Part shown: one piece after another, positions 1 to 8,679 of the stretch | Layout of the letters: each line of letters begins with the position of its first letter | Numbering within the stretch: position 1 is the first letter of the stretch | Source: an uncultured Bacteroidia bacterium | GTDB lineage: Bacteria; Bacteroidota; Bacteroidia; Bacteroidales; UBA932 | Length of the DNA: 64,000 nucleotides | Reading direction: 5' to 3' | Assembly (NCBI GenBank): GCA_902801205.1 | Contig: CADCHE010000001.1 | Span: 124,001 to 188,000, forward strand | The notes under the pieces: generated by a model | Told to the model about the DNA's origin: nothing | What the model saw: the letters and a program-made list of their open reading frames with translations, nothing else | The model's database searches: none | Program-made: the position numbers and the translations under genes

Positions 1-239
1 AGAATGATAGCGGACATGAAGCCCGGACCACCCTGGATGAAGTAGGATTTGATCTGCTGGTGGAAAGGAACATCCTCACCGGTGCCTTTGAGAAGGTCCT
101 CGGCCGTCATGGCCTGGGGAGCGGCGGCTTCGACCTGCTCGGCGGCGTTCTCAGCGGCGGCCTGGTCCTGAGCGGATGCAATGTTCGCAGTGAAGGCGAG
201 GGTGCCCGCTACTGCCAAAAGCATGAAAAACTTTTTCAT
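1..239 (-). CDS. ExbB/TolQ/MotA-type proton channel protein, N-terminal part only
   Basis: The gene starts at the ATG whose complement lies at 237-239 and runs out of the window at base 1, so only about 79 residues are visible. They begin with a signal-like segment (MKKFFMLLAVAGTLAF, then an ASAQ cleavage-like site). An Ala/Glu/Gln-rich linker follows, then the stretch IKSYFIQGGPGFMSAIIL. This last piece resembles the start of the first membrane helix in Bacteroidota ExbB-like proteins, which often carry such an extra N-terminal signal and linker. ExbB-like proteins form the inner-membrane proton channel that powers TonB-dependent transport. The call rests on this short motif; the channel helices are outside the window. 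Confidence 0.6.
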   Translation of the reverse strand, partial: MKKFFMLLAVAGTLAFTANIASAQDQAAAENAAEQVEAAAPQAMTAEDLLKGTGEDVPFHQQIKSYFIQGGPGFMSAII

Positions 240-363
240 AACTGTTTCCGTGTGTTTTAATTAATAATGTATTAAATAGTTATCGTTTTCCTAGCCGGAT
301 TTCGGGCCGAAAAGAACCCATAAATCCAGTGCAAGTTACTAATTTATTTTCAAAAGGCAAGGT

Positions 364-1398
364 TTATTCGGAAATTTCTCCCCGAATATTTTCTCCGATG
401 TGCGGAGCGGCCTCCCGGATGTCGGAATATTTTCCCAGCAACCAGAAAAGCTTGGCCAGCATGCCTTCGGTCGTGCAGTCGCCGCCAGAGACGACGCCTG
501 ACCGCTCGAGGGCCTTTCCGGTCGCGTAAAGCTGCATGTTCACCGCCCCGCGGAGACACTGGGTCACGTTGACGAGCAACTTGCCCATCGCCACGGCTTC
601 GTCGACGATTTTCAGGAACCAGTCTTTCGAAGGGGCGTTCCCGGATCCGTAGGTTTCCAGGATGACGGCCCGTGTCTCGGGGCCCAGGAGGATGTTCCGC
701 ACGACCTGGGGCGTGATGCCCGGGTGGATCTTCAGGATGGAGACGCGGGTGTCCAGCGCGCCGGCGATGCGCAGCGGCTCGTCCCAGCGCGCCGGCCGCC
801 GGATGTGCTGCAGGTTGTACCGGATCTGGATGCCGGCTTCCGCCAGCAGCGGGTGGTTGGGGGAGGAGAAGGCGTCGAACTGCTCGGCGTTGACCTTCGT
901 GCTCCGGTTCCCGCGCATCAGTTTGGCGTCGAAGAGCACCGATACTTCAGGGACCAGCGCATGGCCTCCGGCATCTTTCGCAGCGGCCACTTCGATGGCG
1001 GAGACGAGGTTCTCCCGCCCGTCCGTGCGCGGTGCACCGACCGGGAGCTGGCTGCCCGTGAAGACCACCGGCTTGGCCAGGTTCTCCAGCATGAAACTCA
1101 GCGCAGAGGCCGAGTAGGACATCGTGTCCGTCCCATGCAGCACGACGAATCCGTCATACTGGTCGTAACGGTCGCGGATGAGGGTGGCCAGGGACTGCCA
1201 CAGCGCAGGCTCGACGTCCGAAGAATCGATGAGGGGATCGAAGGACCACGCGTCGATCCGGAGGGCGGACTTGCGCAGTTCCGGAACCTCTTCGGCGATC
1301 TGCCCGAAATCGACCGGACGGAGGGCGCCGTCGGTGGGGTCCTGCCGCATCCCGATGGTGCCGCCCGTATAAATCAGCAAGATGGAAGTATCTTTCAT
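364..1398 (-). CDS. ansA: Type I (cytoplasmic) L-asparaginase
   Basis: The 344-residue protein hydrolyses L-asparagine to aspartate and ammonia. The N-terminus carries the family motif YTGGTIGM, with the nucleophilic threonine, at about residues 10-17. The second catalytic motif HGTDTM follows in the first third. There is no signal peptide, which fits the cytoplasmic type I enzyme. I chose the ATG at 1396-1398, 10 nt after tatD; an upstream in-frame start at 1428 would add ten unconserved residues and overlap tatD. It is the last gene of a minus-strand run dprA-tatD-ansA and is probably transcribed with them. No clear terminator is visible between it and the exbB-like gene. Confidence 0.92.
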   Translation of the reverse strand: MKDTSILLIYTGGTIGMRQDPTDGALRPVDFGQIAEEVPELRKSALRIDAWSFDPLIDSSDVEPALWQSLATLIRDRYDQYDGFVVLHGTDTMSYSASALSFMLENLAKPVVFTGSQLPVGAPRTDGRENLVSAIEVAAAKDAGGHALVPEVSVLFDAKLMRGNRSTKVNAEQFDAFSSPNHPLLAEAGIQIRYNLQHIRRPARWDEPLRIAGALDTRVSILKIHPGITPQVVRNILLGPETRAVILETYGSGNAPSKDWFLKIVDEAVAMGKLLVNVTQCLRGAVNMQLYATGKALERSGVVSGGDCTTEGMLAKLFWLLGKYSDIREAAPHIGENIRGEISE

Positions 1399-1408
1399 TT
1401 CCAATAAG

Positions 1409-2176
1409 TTATATGTTGAATAACGCATGGGCGGAGGCCGTCGTCACGCGGTCGACCTCTTCGGGGGCGATACCGCGGAGCTCGGCGATTTTCCGCACGA
1501 CCAGCGGCAGGTAGGCGCTCTCGTTGCGCTTCCCGCGGTAGGGGACCGGTGTCAGGTACGGGGCGTCGGTTTCCAGCACGATGCGCTCCAGCGGGACGCG
1601 CCGGACGACATCGGAGAGGGTCGCCGCATTCTTGAAGGTCACGACACCGCCCACGCCGATCCGCCAGTCTCCGATCCGCTGCAGTTCCAGGAAGGATTCG
1701 TAGCTCCCGCTGAACGCGTGCATGTTGCCCCGGATCCCGAGGTGCCGGTGGGCGCGGAGCACGTCCAGGAAGTCGCCCATCGCATCCCGCAGGTGGATGT
1801 TGACGGGCAGGTCCAGGCGGGCGGCCAGTTCCAGCTGTGCGGCGAGTGCATCTTTCTGCTGTGCAGCGAATTCCTTTCCCTCATGGTAGTCCAGCCCGAT
1901 CTCGCCCACGGCGACGAAGGACCGCTCCGCCGCCTGGCGTTCCACCAGGTCGAATTCTGCCTCCCAGTCCGCGCCGACGCTGCCCGGGTACAGCCCGACC
2001 ATCGGACGCAGCACGTCCGGATGCCGGTCCGCAAGGGCCAGCATCGCCCCGCGTTCCGTGCTGTCCACGTCCGGAAGGAGCATCATTTCCACCCCTGCCT
2101 GCCGGGCGCGCTGGATCACGTCTTCTTCCTCTCCGGCAAAGGCCGGGTCCGAGATATGGGTATGGGTGTCGATCAT
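1409..2176 (-). CDS. tatD: TatD family metal-dependent hydrolase/DNase
   Basis: The 255-residue protein starts with MIDTHTHISDP, the first metal-binding motif of the TatD amidohydrolase barrel. It also shows GEIGLDYHEG (the metal-binding Glu region), PVNIHLRDA, a GNMHAFSG motif and ETDAPYLTP near the C-terminus. TatD proteins are cytoplasmic 3'-5' exonucleases or DNases. The ATG at 2176 is preferred over a TTG at 2185 because homologues begin at the MIDTHTH motif. The gene lies 11 nt after dprA and 10 nt before ansA. A TAACTTTG -7-like box ends 6 nt before this ATG, so the gene may also have its own leaderless transcript. Confidence 0.9.
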   Translation of the reverse strand: MIDTHTHISDPAFAGEEEDVIQRARQAGVEMMLLPDVDSTERGAMLALADRHPDVLRPMVGLYPGSVGADWEAEFDLVERQAAERSFVAVGEIGLDYHEGKEFAAQQKDALAAQLELAARLDLPVNIHLRDAMGDFLDVLRAHRHLGIRGNMHAFSGSYESFLELQRIGDWRIGVGGVVTFKNAATLSDVVRRVPLERIVLETDAPYLTPVPYRGKRNESAYLPLVVRKIAELRGIAPEEVDRVTTASAHALFNI

Positions 2177-2182
2177 ACCCCG

Positions 2183-2190
2183 CAAAGTTA
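2183..2190 (-). promoter_or_regulatory. Possible -7 box before tatD
   Basis: On the minus strand this reads TAACTTTG, a match to the Bacteroidota -7 consensus TAnnTTTG. It ends six bases before the tatD ATG. No TTG is found at the usual -33 distance, so it could be a chance match. It overlaps the end of dprA. Confidence 0.35.
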
Positions 2191-3324
2191 CAATTCTTTT
2201 TTAATATGGGCGCTGCAATGCTGCAACAGGTCCATCGAGACGAAACCGTCCATTTCGAGCATCGAAACGACACGCGAAACGGTGCTGAACGGCAGCCGTG
2301 TGGCCGCGCAGAGTTCGTCCAGGGAAATGCCGCGCCGCCCCCGGATGCGGGCGGCCATCCGGACGAGGAGGTCGCGTTCCTTTTCCGGATATCCCTCCCG
2401 GTCGTAATACCGCCCGACGGCCGCCGTGAAGTCCGGTTCCTCCCGCCGCGGCGCGGCGCCCAGGCCGAGCCGTTCCGCGAGCGCGGCCGGGTCGCCGACA
2501 GGTTCGGCGAGGTTCTCGCGGATCAGCAGGTTACAGCCCTGTGAGAGCGGGTCGTCCACCCGTCCGGGCAGGGCGAAGACGTCCCGGTCGTAGGAGGCGG
2601 CGAGCCGGGAGGTCATCATTCCGCCGCCGCGCACCTTGGACTCTACCAGGAGGGTCGCCCGGGCCAGTCCGGCGATGATCCGGTTCCTCCGGAGGAAGTT
2701 CATCCGCACCGGGGGGGTACCGGGCGGGTAGTCGGTGACCAGGGCGCAGCCGGGCGTGGCGGCGATCCGCTCGGCATCCTTGACGTGCCGGGACGGGTAG
2801 ACGGCGTCGATGCCCGTCGGCAGGACCGCGACGGTGGGCAGGCCGCAGTCCAGGGCGGTGCGGTGTGCGGTGATGTCCACCCCGATGGCGAGCCCGCTGA
2901 CGACGAGCGGGCGCACCGGCGCCCGTGCGAGGGCCCGCACGATGCGTGTGCACCACTCCCGGCCATACGGCGTGATGTTCCGGGTGCCCACGACGGCGAC
3001 GGCGGGAAGCCCGCTGAACACCGCTTCCGGCGGGGAGTCGCCCTTGAAGTACAGCCCCAGCGGCGGGTCGGCGCATTCGGCCAGCAGGGCCGGGTATGCG
3101 GCTTCTCCCAGTCCGATGAACCGGCAGCCCGACCGGCGCGCCTGTTCCAGTTCCATGGCCGCGCTGTCGAATGCTTCCCCTCCCAGTTTCCCCGACGTGT
3201 CCGCCCGGAAGGCGGCCGTCGCGCTTCCCGCGGCCCGGATGGCCGCCAGCGCTTTTTGGGGGACATATCCGTACGCCCTCGCCAGGGCGCACAGGCAGAT
3301 TCTTTCCTCTTCCGTTCTTTCCAT
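2188..3324 (-). CDS. dprA: DNA-processing protein DprA/Smf
   Basis: This 378-residue protein belongs to the family that binds incoming single-stranded DNA and loads RecA during natural transformation. The Rossmann-like core shows VVGTRNITPYG, SGLAIGVDITAHRTAL (the SGxARGID-like motif), LPTGIDAVYP and the GGGMMTSRLAASYDRDVFALPG stretch. A C-terminal winged-helix-like segment follows, at about residues 310-370 (RGRRGISLDELCAATRLP). The length is usual for the family. It is the first gene of the dprA-tatD-ansA run and begins 126 nt after the end of queA, which has a terminator between. No competence genes are visible nearby; dprA is common in non-competent bacteria too. Confidence 0.93.
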   Translation of the reverse strand: MERTEEERICLCALARAYGYVPQKALAAIRAAGSATAAFRADTSGKLGGEAFDSAAMELEQARRSGCRFIGLGEAAYPALLAECADPPLGLYFKGDSPPEAVFSGLPAVAVVGTRNITPYGREWCTRIVRALARAPVRPLVVSGLAIGVDITAHRTALDCGLPTVAVLPTGIDAVYPSRHVKDAERIAATPGCALVTDYPPGTPPVRMNFLRRNRIIAGLARATLLVESKVRGGGMMTSRLAASYDRDVFALPGRVDDPLSQGCNLLIRENLAEPVGDPAALAERLGLGAAPRREEPDFTAAVGRYYDREGYPEKERDLLVRMAARIRGRRGISLDELCAATRLPFSTVSRVVSMLEMDGFVSMDLLQHCSAHIKKEL

Positions 3325-3390
3325 CGCTTTCTCCTTTCTGCCTGCAAGGTCGCATTCCGCCTCCCGGCAGGCAAGCGGCGGAAAGAAAAA

Positions 3391-3413
3391 AAGAAACGGG
3401 ATTTCCGTTTCTT
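3391..3413 (-). terminator. Rho-independent terminator of queA
   Basis: A hairpin with a 9-bp stem (3391-3399 paired with 3405-3413, 5-nt loop) is followed on the minus strand by a run rich in T (complement of 3381-3390). It lies 37 nt beyond the queA stop codon. The plus strand also carries T-rich sequence after the stem, so it could work in both directions. Confidence 0.75.
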
Positions 3414-3450
3414 TCTGTTTTTTCTGTTTTTAAAGCCGGTGGGAACGCCG

Positions 3451-4500
3451 TCAGAGGATCAGCATGGCGTCGCCGTACGGACCGAAGCGGTACCCTTCTT
3501 CAAGCGCCACCTTGTAGGCGTTCATGACCGTGTCGAATCCGCCGAAGGCGGCGACGGCCATCAGCATCGTCGACTCGGGCATATGGAAGCCGGAGACGAT
3601 GGCGTCCGGGACGGAGAAGGTGTAAGGCGGGAAGATGAACTTGTTCGTCCAGCCGTCGAAGGGCTTCACTTCGTTGTTGGTGGTGACATAGGTCTCCAGG
3701 CCGCGCATGACCGTCACGCCGACCGCCACGACCTTGTGCCCGTTACCCTTGGCTTTGTTGATGATGTCGCAGGCTTCGGGCGGGACGATGAGCCGCTCGG
3801 AGTCCATCCGGTGCTTGGAGAGGTCCTCCACGTCCACGCGGCGGAACTGGCCGATGCCCATGTGCATGGTGATGAAGGCTTTCTCGATGTCCTTCAGGAT
3901 CATGCGGTTGAAGAGTTCCCGGCTGAAGTGGAGGCCGGCGGCGGGCGCCGCGACCGCCCCTTCCGCACGGGCGAAGATGGTCTGGTAATTCTCGTAGTCT
4001 TCAGCGGTGATCTGCGGCTTCACCCACTTCGGGACCGGGATCTCGCCCAGGGCGAAGAGGGAGGCCTTGAAATCTTCGTACGGGCCGTCGTAGAGGAAGC
4101 GCAGCGTGCGGCCGCGGGAGGTGGTGTTGTCGATGACTTCCGCCACCAGGCTCTGGTCCTCGCCAAAATAAAGCTTGTTGCCGATGCGGATCTTCCGCGC
4201 CGGATCCACGATCACGTCCCACAGGTGCTGCTCGCGGTTCAGTTCCCGCAGCAGGAACACCATGATGTCCGCCCCGGTCTTCTCTTTCTTGCCGTACAGG
4301 CGGGCCGGGAAGACTTTCGTGTCATTGAAGACGAAGGTGTCGCCTTTGCCGAAATAATCGATGATATCCTTGAAGATGCGATGCTCGATGGCGCCCGTCT
4401 TCTTGTCGACGACCATCAGGCGGCATTCGTCGCGCCAGCGGGTCGGTTCCTGCGCCACTTGGCTCTTGGGCAGGATGAATTGGAATTGAGACAGTTTCAT
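3451..4500 (-). CDS. queA: S-adenosylmethionine:tRNA ribosyltransferase-isomerase (queuosine synthesis)
   Basis: The 349-residue protein transfers and isomerises the ribosyl part of SAM onto preQ1 in tRNA, giving epoxyqueuosine. Recognisable family stretches are [16 protein letters not shown], then [10 protein letters not shown] with the preceding FARAEGAV, and the C-terminal [20 protein letters not shown] and [14 protein letters not shown]. The family's usual length and both termini are kept. The start at 4500 gives MKLSQFQF and needs no extension. It is a single gene with a clear terminator downstream; the 71-nt gap upstream to the Nudix gene shows no convincing TAnnTTTG box. Confidence 0.95.
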   Translation of the reverse strand: MKLSQFQFILPKSQVAQEPTRWRDECRLMVVDKKTGAIEHRIFKDIIDYFGKGDTFVFNDTKVFPARLYGKKEKTGADIMVFLLRELNREQHLWDVIVDPARKIRIGNKLYFGEDQSLVAEVIDNTTSRGRTLRFLYDGPYEDFKASLFALGEIPVPKWVKPQITAEDYENYQTIFARAEGAVAAPAAGLHFSRELFNRMILKDIEKAFITMHMGIGQFRRVDVEDLSKHRMDSERLIVPPEACDIINKAKGNGHKVVAVGVTVMRGLETYVTTNNEVKPFDGWTNKFIFPPYTFSVPDAIVSGFHMPESTMLMAVAAFGGFDTVMNAYKVALEEGYRFGPYGDAMLIL

Positions 4501-4571
4501 GCTCGTTGAAAAACCGTGATACTTTTAATATACGGTCGGAACGGCAAATTAGTTTCAAACTGGAGAGGATT

Positions 4572-5186
4572 TCAGATTTTCGCCTCCCGGAACACTTCCA
4601 CGATGGACGGATACGTGTTCTTCAGGTACGGCGCGAGGGACGACCGGGCCACCCAGGCGGCCAGGGAGATGTTCTCTTCGCGCTGCGGCGTGAGGTCCAC
4701 CGGGTCGGTGTAAAGCATGTCGAACCACCAGGTGTGCTTGAGGTGCCAGACCCCGCCGCGCAGGTAGCAGTGGTCGGTGATGCAGATCAGCCCGCGCAGG
4801 ACCAGCCGGTCCACGCCGGTCTCCTCCTGCACCTCCCGCAACGCGGTCGTCTCGATGTCTTCACCCGCTTCCTGGTGCCCTTTGGGCAGGTCCCAGAGGC
4901 TGTCGCGCCGGATCAGCAGCACGTCTCCCCGCCGGTTGGAAACCAGTCCGCCGGCGGCATTCACTTCGCGGAACTGTGCGCAGACGGCGCGGTAGACGGC
5001 ATCCTGGTCTTCGGTGGGGACGAGTACGCGCGGCAGGTGCGCGGCCCCGCGGAAATAGCGGACCAGTTCCGGGATGCCTTCTCCTGCTCCGCCGCCCTGC
5101 CAGCGGACGGCGTTGGGGTCGGAAAGGGCCTGCTCCTGAGGGGAGCAGACGGCGAGACACCTTTTTTCGAAGTAGATCTTATGCAT
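4572..5186 (-). CDS. Nudix hydrolase family protein
   Basis: The 204-residue protein has a complete Nudix box in its middle part (GHQEAGEDIETTALREVQEE followed by TG). This is the metal-pyrophosphate binding helix of enzymes that cleave nucleoside diphosphates linked to another group. The N-terminal 90 residues (start MHKIYFEKRCLAVC) form an extra domain seen in Bacteroidota Nudix proteins that I cannot assign. The substrate is unknown. The ATG at 5186 is chosen because a longer reading would run antisense through pyrE. The gene is divergent from pyrE and shares a compact 54-nt promoter region with it. Confidence 0.85.
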   Translation of the reverse strand: MHKIYFEKRCLAVCSPQEQALSDPNAVRWQGGGAGEGIPELVRYFRGAAHLPRVLVPTEDQDAVYRAVCAQFREVNAAGGLVSNRRGDVLLIRRDSLWDLPKGHQEAGEDIETTALREVQEETGVDRLVLRGLICITDHCYLRGGVWHLKHTWWFDMLYTDPVDLTPQREENISLAAWVARSSLAPYLKNTYPSIVEVFREAKI

Positions 5187-5203
5187 GGGCCCCCGAAAAT
5201 TGC

Positions 5204-5232
5204 TATCTTTGTCAAGAGATGCAACAAAGATA
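5204..5232. promoter_or_regulatory. Overlapping divergent promoters, pyrE (+) and Nudix gene (-)
   Basis: The plus-strand box TATCTTTG (5204-5211) and its exact mirror CAAAGATA (5225-5232, a minus-strand TATCTTTG) face each other across 13 nt. Both match the Bacteroidota -7 consensus. Each predicted transcript would start between the boxes and then run through the box of the other promoter. Predicted leaders are about 25 nt for pyrE and about 35 nt for the Nudix gene. No clear -33 TTG is seen on either side. Confidence 0.65.
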
Positions 5233-5240
5233 AGAATAAT

Positions 5241-5879
5241 ATGGAAAAGACAGATAGCATGATCGCCCGCGGATTGCTGGACATCGGCGCCGTCCTCCTT
5301 TCTCCGGACCGGCCGTTCACCTGGGCCTCCGGGTGGAAGAGTCCGATCTACTGCGACAACCGGCGGATCCTTTCCTCCCCGGCGCTCCGGGACCGCGTGG
5401 CCCGCGCACTGGCGGAGACGGCAGCCACCCTGTGCCCGGATGCGGAGATCGTCGCCGGGGTTGCCACGGGTGCCATCGCCCACGGGGTGCTGGCCGCGGA
5501 CCGGATGGACAAGCCTTTCGTATACGTACGGCCGAAGCCCAAGGATCACGGGACAGGCTCGCAGATCGAAGGCGCGCTGCCGGAAGGGGCACGCGTCGTC
5601 GTGATCGAGGACCTCGTCTCCACCGGCATGAGCAGCCTGGCCGCCGTCGACGCCCTGCGCGCGGCCGGGGCGCAGGTGCTGGGGATGGCCGCCATCTTCA
5701 CCTACGGATTCGAAGTCGCCCGCGCGCGTTTCGAGTCGGCCGGCGTCCCGCTCGTGACCCTCACCTCCTATTCCGTCCTCATCGGGGAGGCGGTGCGTTC
5801 CGGGCTCGTCAGCGCGGACATGGTACGGACCCTGGAGGCCTGGCGCGAAGACCCGGCCGGGTGGGACCCGTCCGTATAG
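5241..5879 (+). CDS. pyrE: Orotate phosphoribosyltransferase
   Basis: The 212-residue enzyme joins orotate and PRPP to make OMP in pyrimidine synthesis. It shows FTWASGWKSPIYCDNR near the N-terminus, the flexible loop YVRPKPKDHGTGSQIEG, and the PRPP-binding motif VVVIEDLVSTGMSS. The length is standard. The ATG at 5241 follows the TATCTTTG box by 29 nt. It heads a plus-strand run with an SRPBCC protein (29 nt gap), an rRNA/tRNA methyltransferase and a TPR protein. The pyrE-SRPBCC pairing is, to my knowledge, common in Bacteroidales. Confidence 0.96.
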   Translation: MEKTDSMIARGLLDIGAVLLSPDRPFTWASGWKSPIYCDNRRILSSPALRDRVARALAETAATLCPDAEIVAGVATGAIAHGVLAADRMDKPFVYVRPKPKDHGTGSQIEGALPEGARVVVIEDLVSTGMSSLAAVDALRAAGAQVLGMAAIFTYGFEVARARFESAGVPLVTLTSYSVLIGEAVRSGLVSADMVRTLEAWREDPAGWDPSV

Positions 5880-5908
5880 TACTGGAAAACTGATAATTAC
5901 CTGTAACG

Positions 5909-6391
5909 ATGACAGAGATCACAAGCAAGCACGGGCAAGTGTCCCGCTCCCCGTTCGAACTGTATATGATGTTCGTGGACCTGCGCAACTTCCTCCAGTT
6001 CCTGCCGGAGGACAAGCGGGATTCCGTCACCGCCGACTACGACACCCTGTCCGCCACGGTGCAGGGCTTCAAGATCGGCGTGATGGTCAAGGAGCGCGTC
6101 CCGTATTCGAAGATTTCCTTCGTGGACGACGGAGCACCGTTCTCCTTCTCCGGTTCGCTCCACTTCGACGCGGTTCCTTCCGAACCCGGGAAGACGGACT
6201 TCCACCTGGCGTTGAGCGCCGACCTGAACCTGATGATGAAGATGCTTCTGGGCGGCAAGTTGCGCGAAGCGGCCGACAAGGTCGTGGACGCCCTGGTGGC
6301 GGTTTCCGAGGGGAAACTGCCGGAGGGACTTGACGCAGAGACCCTGGAGCGGATGCGGCGCGAGATGGGCGCAGACCCTTCCGACCGCTGA
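5909..6391 (+). CDS. SRPBCC/START-like domain protein
   Basis: This 160-residue soluble protein has no signal peptide or membrane segment. Its shape fits the SRPBCC helix-grip fold: an N-terminal helix with SPFELYMMFVDLRNF, a central run of strands (SATVQGFKIGVMVKERVPY, FSFSGSLHFDAV) and a long C-terminal helix (LREAADKVVDALVAV). The ligand is unknown. It sits between pyrE and an m5C methyltransferase gene, with gaps of 29 and 13 nt, so it is probably co-transcribed. The family call comes from pattern and gene order, not from a diagnostic motif. Confidence 0.65.
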   Translation: MTEITSKHGQVSRSPFELYMMFVDLRNFLQFLPEDKRDSVTADYDTLSATVQGFKIGVMVKERVPYSKISFVDDGAPFSFSGSLHFDAVPSEPGKTDFHLALSADLNLMMKMLLGGKLREAADKVVDALVAVSEGKLPEGLDAETLERMRREMGADPSDR

Positions 6392-6404
6392 TCCGTTGCC
6401 TCAG

Positions 6405-7712
6405 ATGGAGCGGCTCGAACCGGAAACGCTCAGGGAGATCCTGACGCGGGCGGTCGGGGCGGACCGGGCGGACCGGGCCGTTCCCGCTTTCTTCACGCCC
6501 GCTTCCGCCTCCGTCCGGCGCCATCCTTCCAAGACGGATGCAGCGTTTGCCGGCCATTTCGGTCCCGGTGCCGCACCCGTGCCCTGGAACCCCCTGGGCC
6601 TCCTGCTGGAGAAGCGCCCCTCCTTTACCCTGGACCCGCTGCTGCATGCCGGCTGCTACTATGTCCAGGATTCCTCCGCCATGTATGTCGGCGAGGTCTT
6701 CCGCCGTGCGGCCGGGGGGCTGGACGTCCTCGGAAGGCCCGTCCGTGTCCTGGACCTCTGTGCCGCGCCCGGCGGCAAGAGCACCGACCTGGCCGCCTCG
6801 CTGCGCACCGCCTTCGGGGACGGTTTCCTGCTGGTGGCCAACGAGGTGATGCGCGACCGTGCCGGCATCCTGGCCGACAACCTGGCCCTGTGGGGAGACC
6901 CTTGCACCGCCGTGACCAGCGCCGATCCGAAGGCGTTCGCGGCCCTGGAGGGCTTCTTCGATGCCATCGTCGCCGACGTGCCCTGCTCCGGTGAGGGCAT
7001 GTTCCGCAAAGACCCTGTCGCCGTCCGTGCCTGGTCGGAAGACCATGTGCGCCACTGCGCCGCACGGCAGCGCCGGATCCTTTCAGATGTGTGGCCCGCC
7101 CTGCGCACCGGCGGTATCCTGGTCTATTCCACCTGCACGTTCGAAGAGGCGGAGAATGATGCGCTCGTCGAGTGGGCCGCCGGGCAGCTCGGGGCGGAAG
7201 TGCTGCCTGTGCCCGCGTTCCCGCAGCTGGTCCCGACGCGGACGGGTGCCCTGCTGGTACCGGGTTTCGTCCCCGGTGAGGGCCAGTTCGCCGCGGTGCT
7301 CCGGAAGACGGCACCCGCTGCCGCCTGGCGTGCTCCCCGCGGAAAGGCCCCGGCACGGGCGGAGGAGCTCCGGTATGTCCCCGAGTCCATCGCCGCGGAC
7401 CTGGCTTCCCTGCAATTTCTGCGGCCATTGCGTGCCGGAACGCCGCTCGGTGTCCGGAAAGGCACGGACCTTGTACCGGATCCGGATGCGGCCCTGCTGA
7501 TCGGTGAAGACCGGACGGGCTGCCCCGCCGTGGAGGTGGATGCCGCCACTGCGCTGCATTTCCTGCACGGCGACGCGCTGCGGCTTCCGGACGCTCCGAA
7601 AGGCTTCGTCCGGATCTGCCACGAAGGGCATCCGCTGGGATTCGTGAAGAACCTGGGGAACCGCTGCAACAACCTGCATCCCGCCCGCCGGCGGATCAGG
7701 ATGGATGTTTGA
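6405..7712 (+). CDS. rsmF: NOL1/NOP2/Sun (RsmF-like) RNA m5C methyltransferase
   Basis: This 435-residue SAM-dependent enzyme methylates cytosine C5 in rRNA or tRNA. Diagnostic motifs are the SAM-binding LDLCAAPGGKSTDLA, then DVPCSGEGMFRKDP and YSTCTFEEAEND, which hold the two catalytic cysteines. A C-terminal RsmF-like domain ends with GHPLGFVKNLGNRCNNLHP. I start it at the ATG at 6405, 13 nt after the SRPBCC gene, because the longer frame from 6330 overlaps that gene and adds unconserved residues. Whether the substrate is 16S rRNA as in E. coli RsmF is not shown by the sequence. Confidence 0.88.
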   Translation: MERLEPETLREILTRAVGADRADRAVPAFFTPASASVRRHPSKTDAAFAGHFGPGAAPVPWNPLGLLLEKRPSFTLDPLLHAGCYYVQDSSAMYVGEVFRRAAGGLDVLGRPVRVLDLCAAPGGKSTDLAASLRTAFGDGFLLVANEVMRDRAGILADNLALWGDPCTAVTSADPKAFAALEGFFDAIVADVPCSGEGMFRKDPVAVRAWSEDHVRHCAARQRRILSDVWPALRTGGILVYSTCTFEEAENDALVEWAAGQLGAEVLPVPAFPQLVPTRTGALLVPGFVPGEGQFAAVLRKTAPAAAWRAPRGKAPARAEELRYVPESIAADLASLQFLRPLRAGTPLGVRKGTDLVPDPDAALLIGEDRTGCPAVEVDAATALHFLHGDALRLPDAPKGFVRICHEGHPLGFVKNLGNRCNNLHPARRRIRMDV

Positions 7713-7713
7713 C

Positions 7714-7733
7714 CAAGATAGATCAAGATAGAT
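7714..7733. repeat. Tandem 10-bp repeat at the start of the TPR gene
   Basis: CAAGATAGAT occurs twice without a gap (7714-7723 and 7724-7733). It begins right after the rsmF-like stop codon and runs into the next ATG (7732). It may be replication slippage or a binding site; nothing more can be said. Confidence 0.6.
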
Positions 7734-8673
7734 GAAGAATATGAAACCTGGATCGTGGATGCCGGCGCTCGTGCTGGCGATGCTGCTTCTTCCGGCCGGC
7801 CGGTCGGCCTTCGCGCAGACGACGCCGGAGGAATTCAAAACCCGTTACGACCGGCTCGTCTCGTCGGTCGGCGTGGCCGGACTCGGCGTGGAAACCCTGC
7901 TGGCCAAGTGGGAGAAGGCCTTCCCGGACGACCCCGAGCGGATGATGGCGTCCTTCTCGTTTTATCTGGAGAAAAGCCAGACAACGCGCATCGACACGCT
8001 CCGGCAGGCCCGTTACCTGGGCAATGCCCCGGTGCTTTCATTGAAGGATTCGCTGGGAAACGCCTTGAACTATTTCCAGGTCGTCCAGTACGACGACGAA
8101 CTGTTCCGCCAGGCCATCGAGTCGGCCGACGCCGCGATTTCCGCGCTTCCGGACCGGCTGGACTACCGTCTGTACAAGATTTCCGCCCTCATCGGTTACG
8201 AAGAGGGCAGCCCGGACATGGCGAAGGCCGAGATCAAGAAGCTGATCGACTACCATTACAACAGCCATCCGCAATGGGTCTATCCCGGGCTGGAAGTCGA
8301 CGATGAGGTGTTCACCGCCTCCATCCAGGAGTACTGCGTGACGTTCTTCAAGATGGGCACCCCGGACACCTACGAAGCGTTCCGCGAACTTTCCGAGAAG
8401 ATCCTTTCCTACCAGCCTGCGCAGACCCTGTTCCTGACCAACATGGGGTCGTACTATCTCGTGGTCCAGCACGAGGGCAAGACGGCGCTGAAGTATTATA
8501 ACAAGGTGCTGAAGAAGGAGCCGGACAACTACACGGCCATCAAGAACTGCGTGCTGCTGGCCCGCGACGCGAAAAACCTCAAACTGGAGAAGAAGTACCT
8601 GCCCGCCTTGATCCGCGTGACGCAGGACGATGCCGAGCGAGCGGCCGCGCAGGCCCGCCTGGAAGCCCTGTAG
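7732..8673 (+). CDS. Exported TPR-repeat protein of unknown function
   Basis: The 313-residue protein has a signal peptide (about residues 1-28, basic start, hydrophobic core LVLAMLLLPAG, cleavage near AFAQ). The rest is helical. The C-terminal part has tetratricopeptide-like pairs such as TLFLTNMGSYYLVVQHEGKT and ALKYYNKVLKKEPDNYTAIK. The middle contains another helical repeat around AMEDFRQAIESADAAI-like residues (EDLF..AIESADAAISALP). TPR proteins usually act as periplasmic scaffolds; no partner is evident. It is 19 nt after the methyltransferase gene and ends 6 nt before the convergent BASS transporter gene. An alternative ATG at 7741 would shorten it by three residues. Confidence 0.7.
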   Translation: MKNMKPGSWMPALVLAMLLLPAGRSAFAQTTPEEFKTRYDRLVSSVGVAGLGVETLLAKWEKAFPDDPERMMASFSFYLEKSQTTRIDTLRQARYLGNAPVLSLKDSLGNALNYFQVVQYDDELFRQAIESADAAISALPDRLDYRLYKISALIGYEEGSPDMAKAEIKKLIDYHYNSHPQWVYPGLEVDDEVFTASIQEYCVTFFKMGTPDTYEAFRELSEKILSYQPAQTLFLTNMGSYYLVVQHEGKTALKYYNKVLKKEPDNYTAIKNCVLLARDAKNLKLEKKYLPALIRVTQDDAERAAAQARLEAL

Positions 8674-8679
8674 CGGTTT

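Noticed and set aside
301-315. Short hairpin TTCG-GGC-CGAA after ansA as a terminator
   Set aside because: The stem is only four pairs and no T run follows on the minus strand.
2785-4509. A long plus-strand frame across dprA and queA
   Set aside because: It is antisense to two well-conserved genes and crosses the queA terminator.
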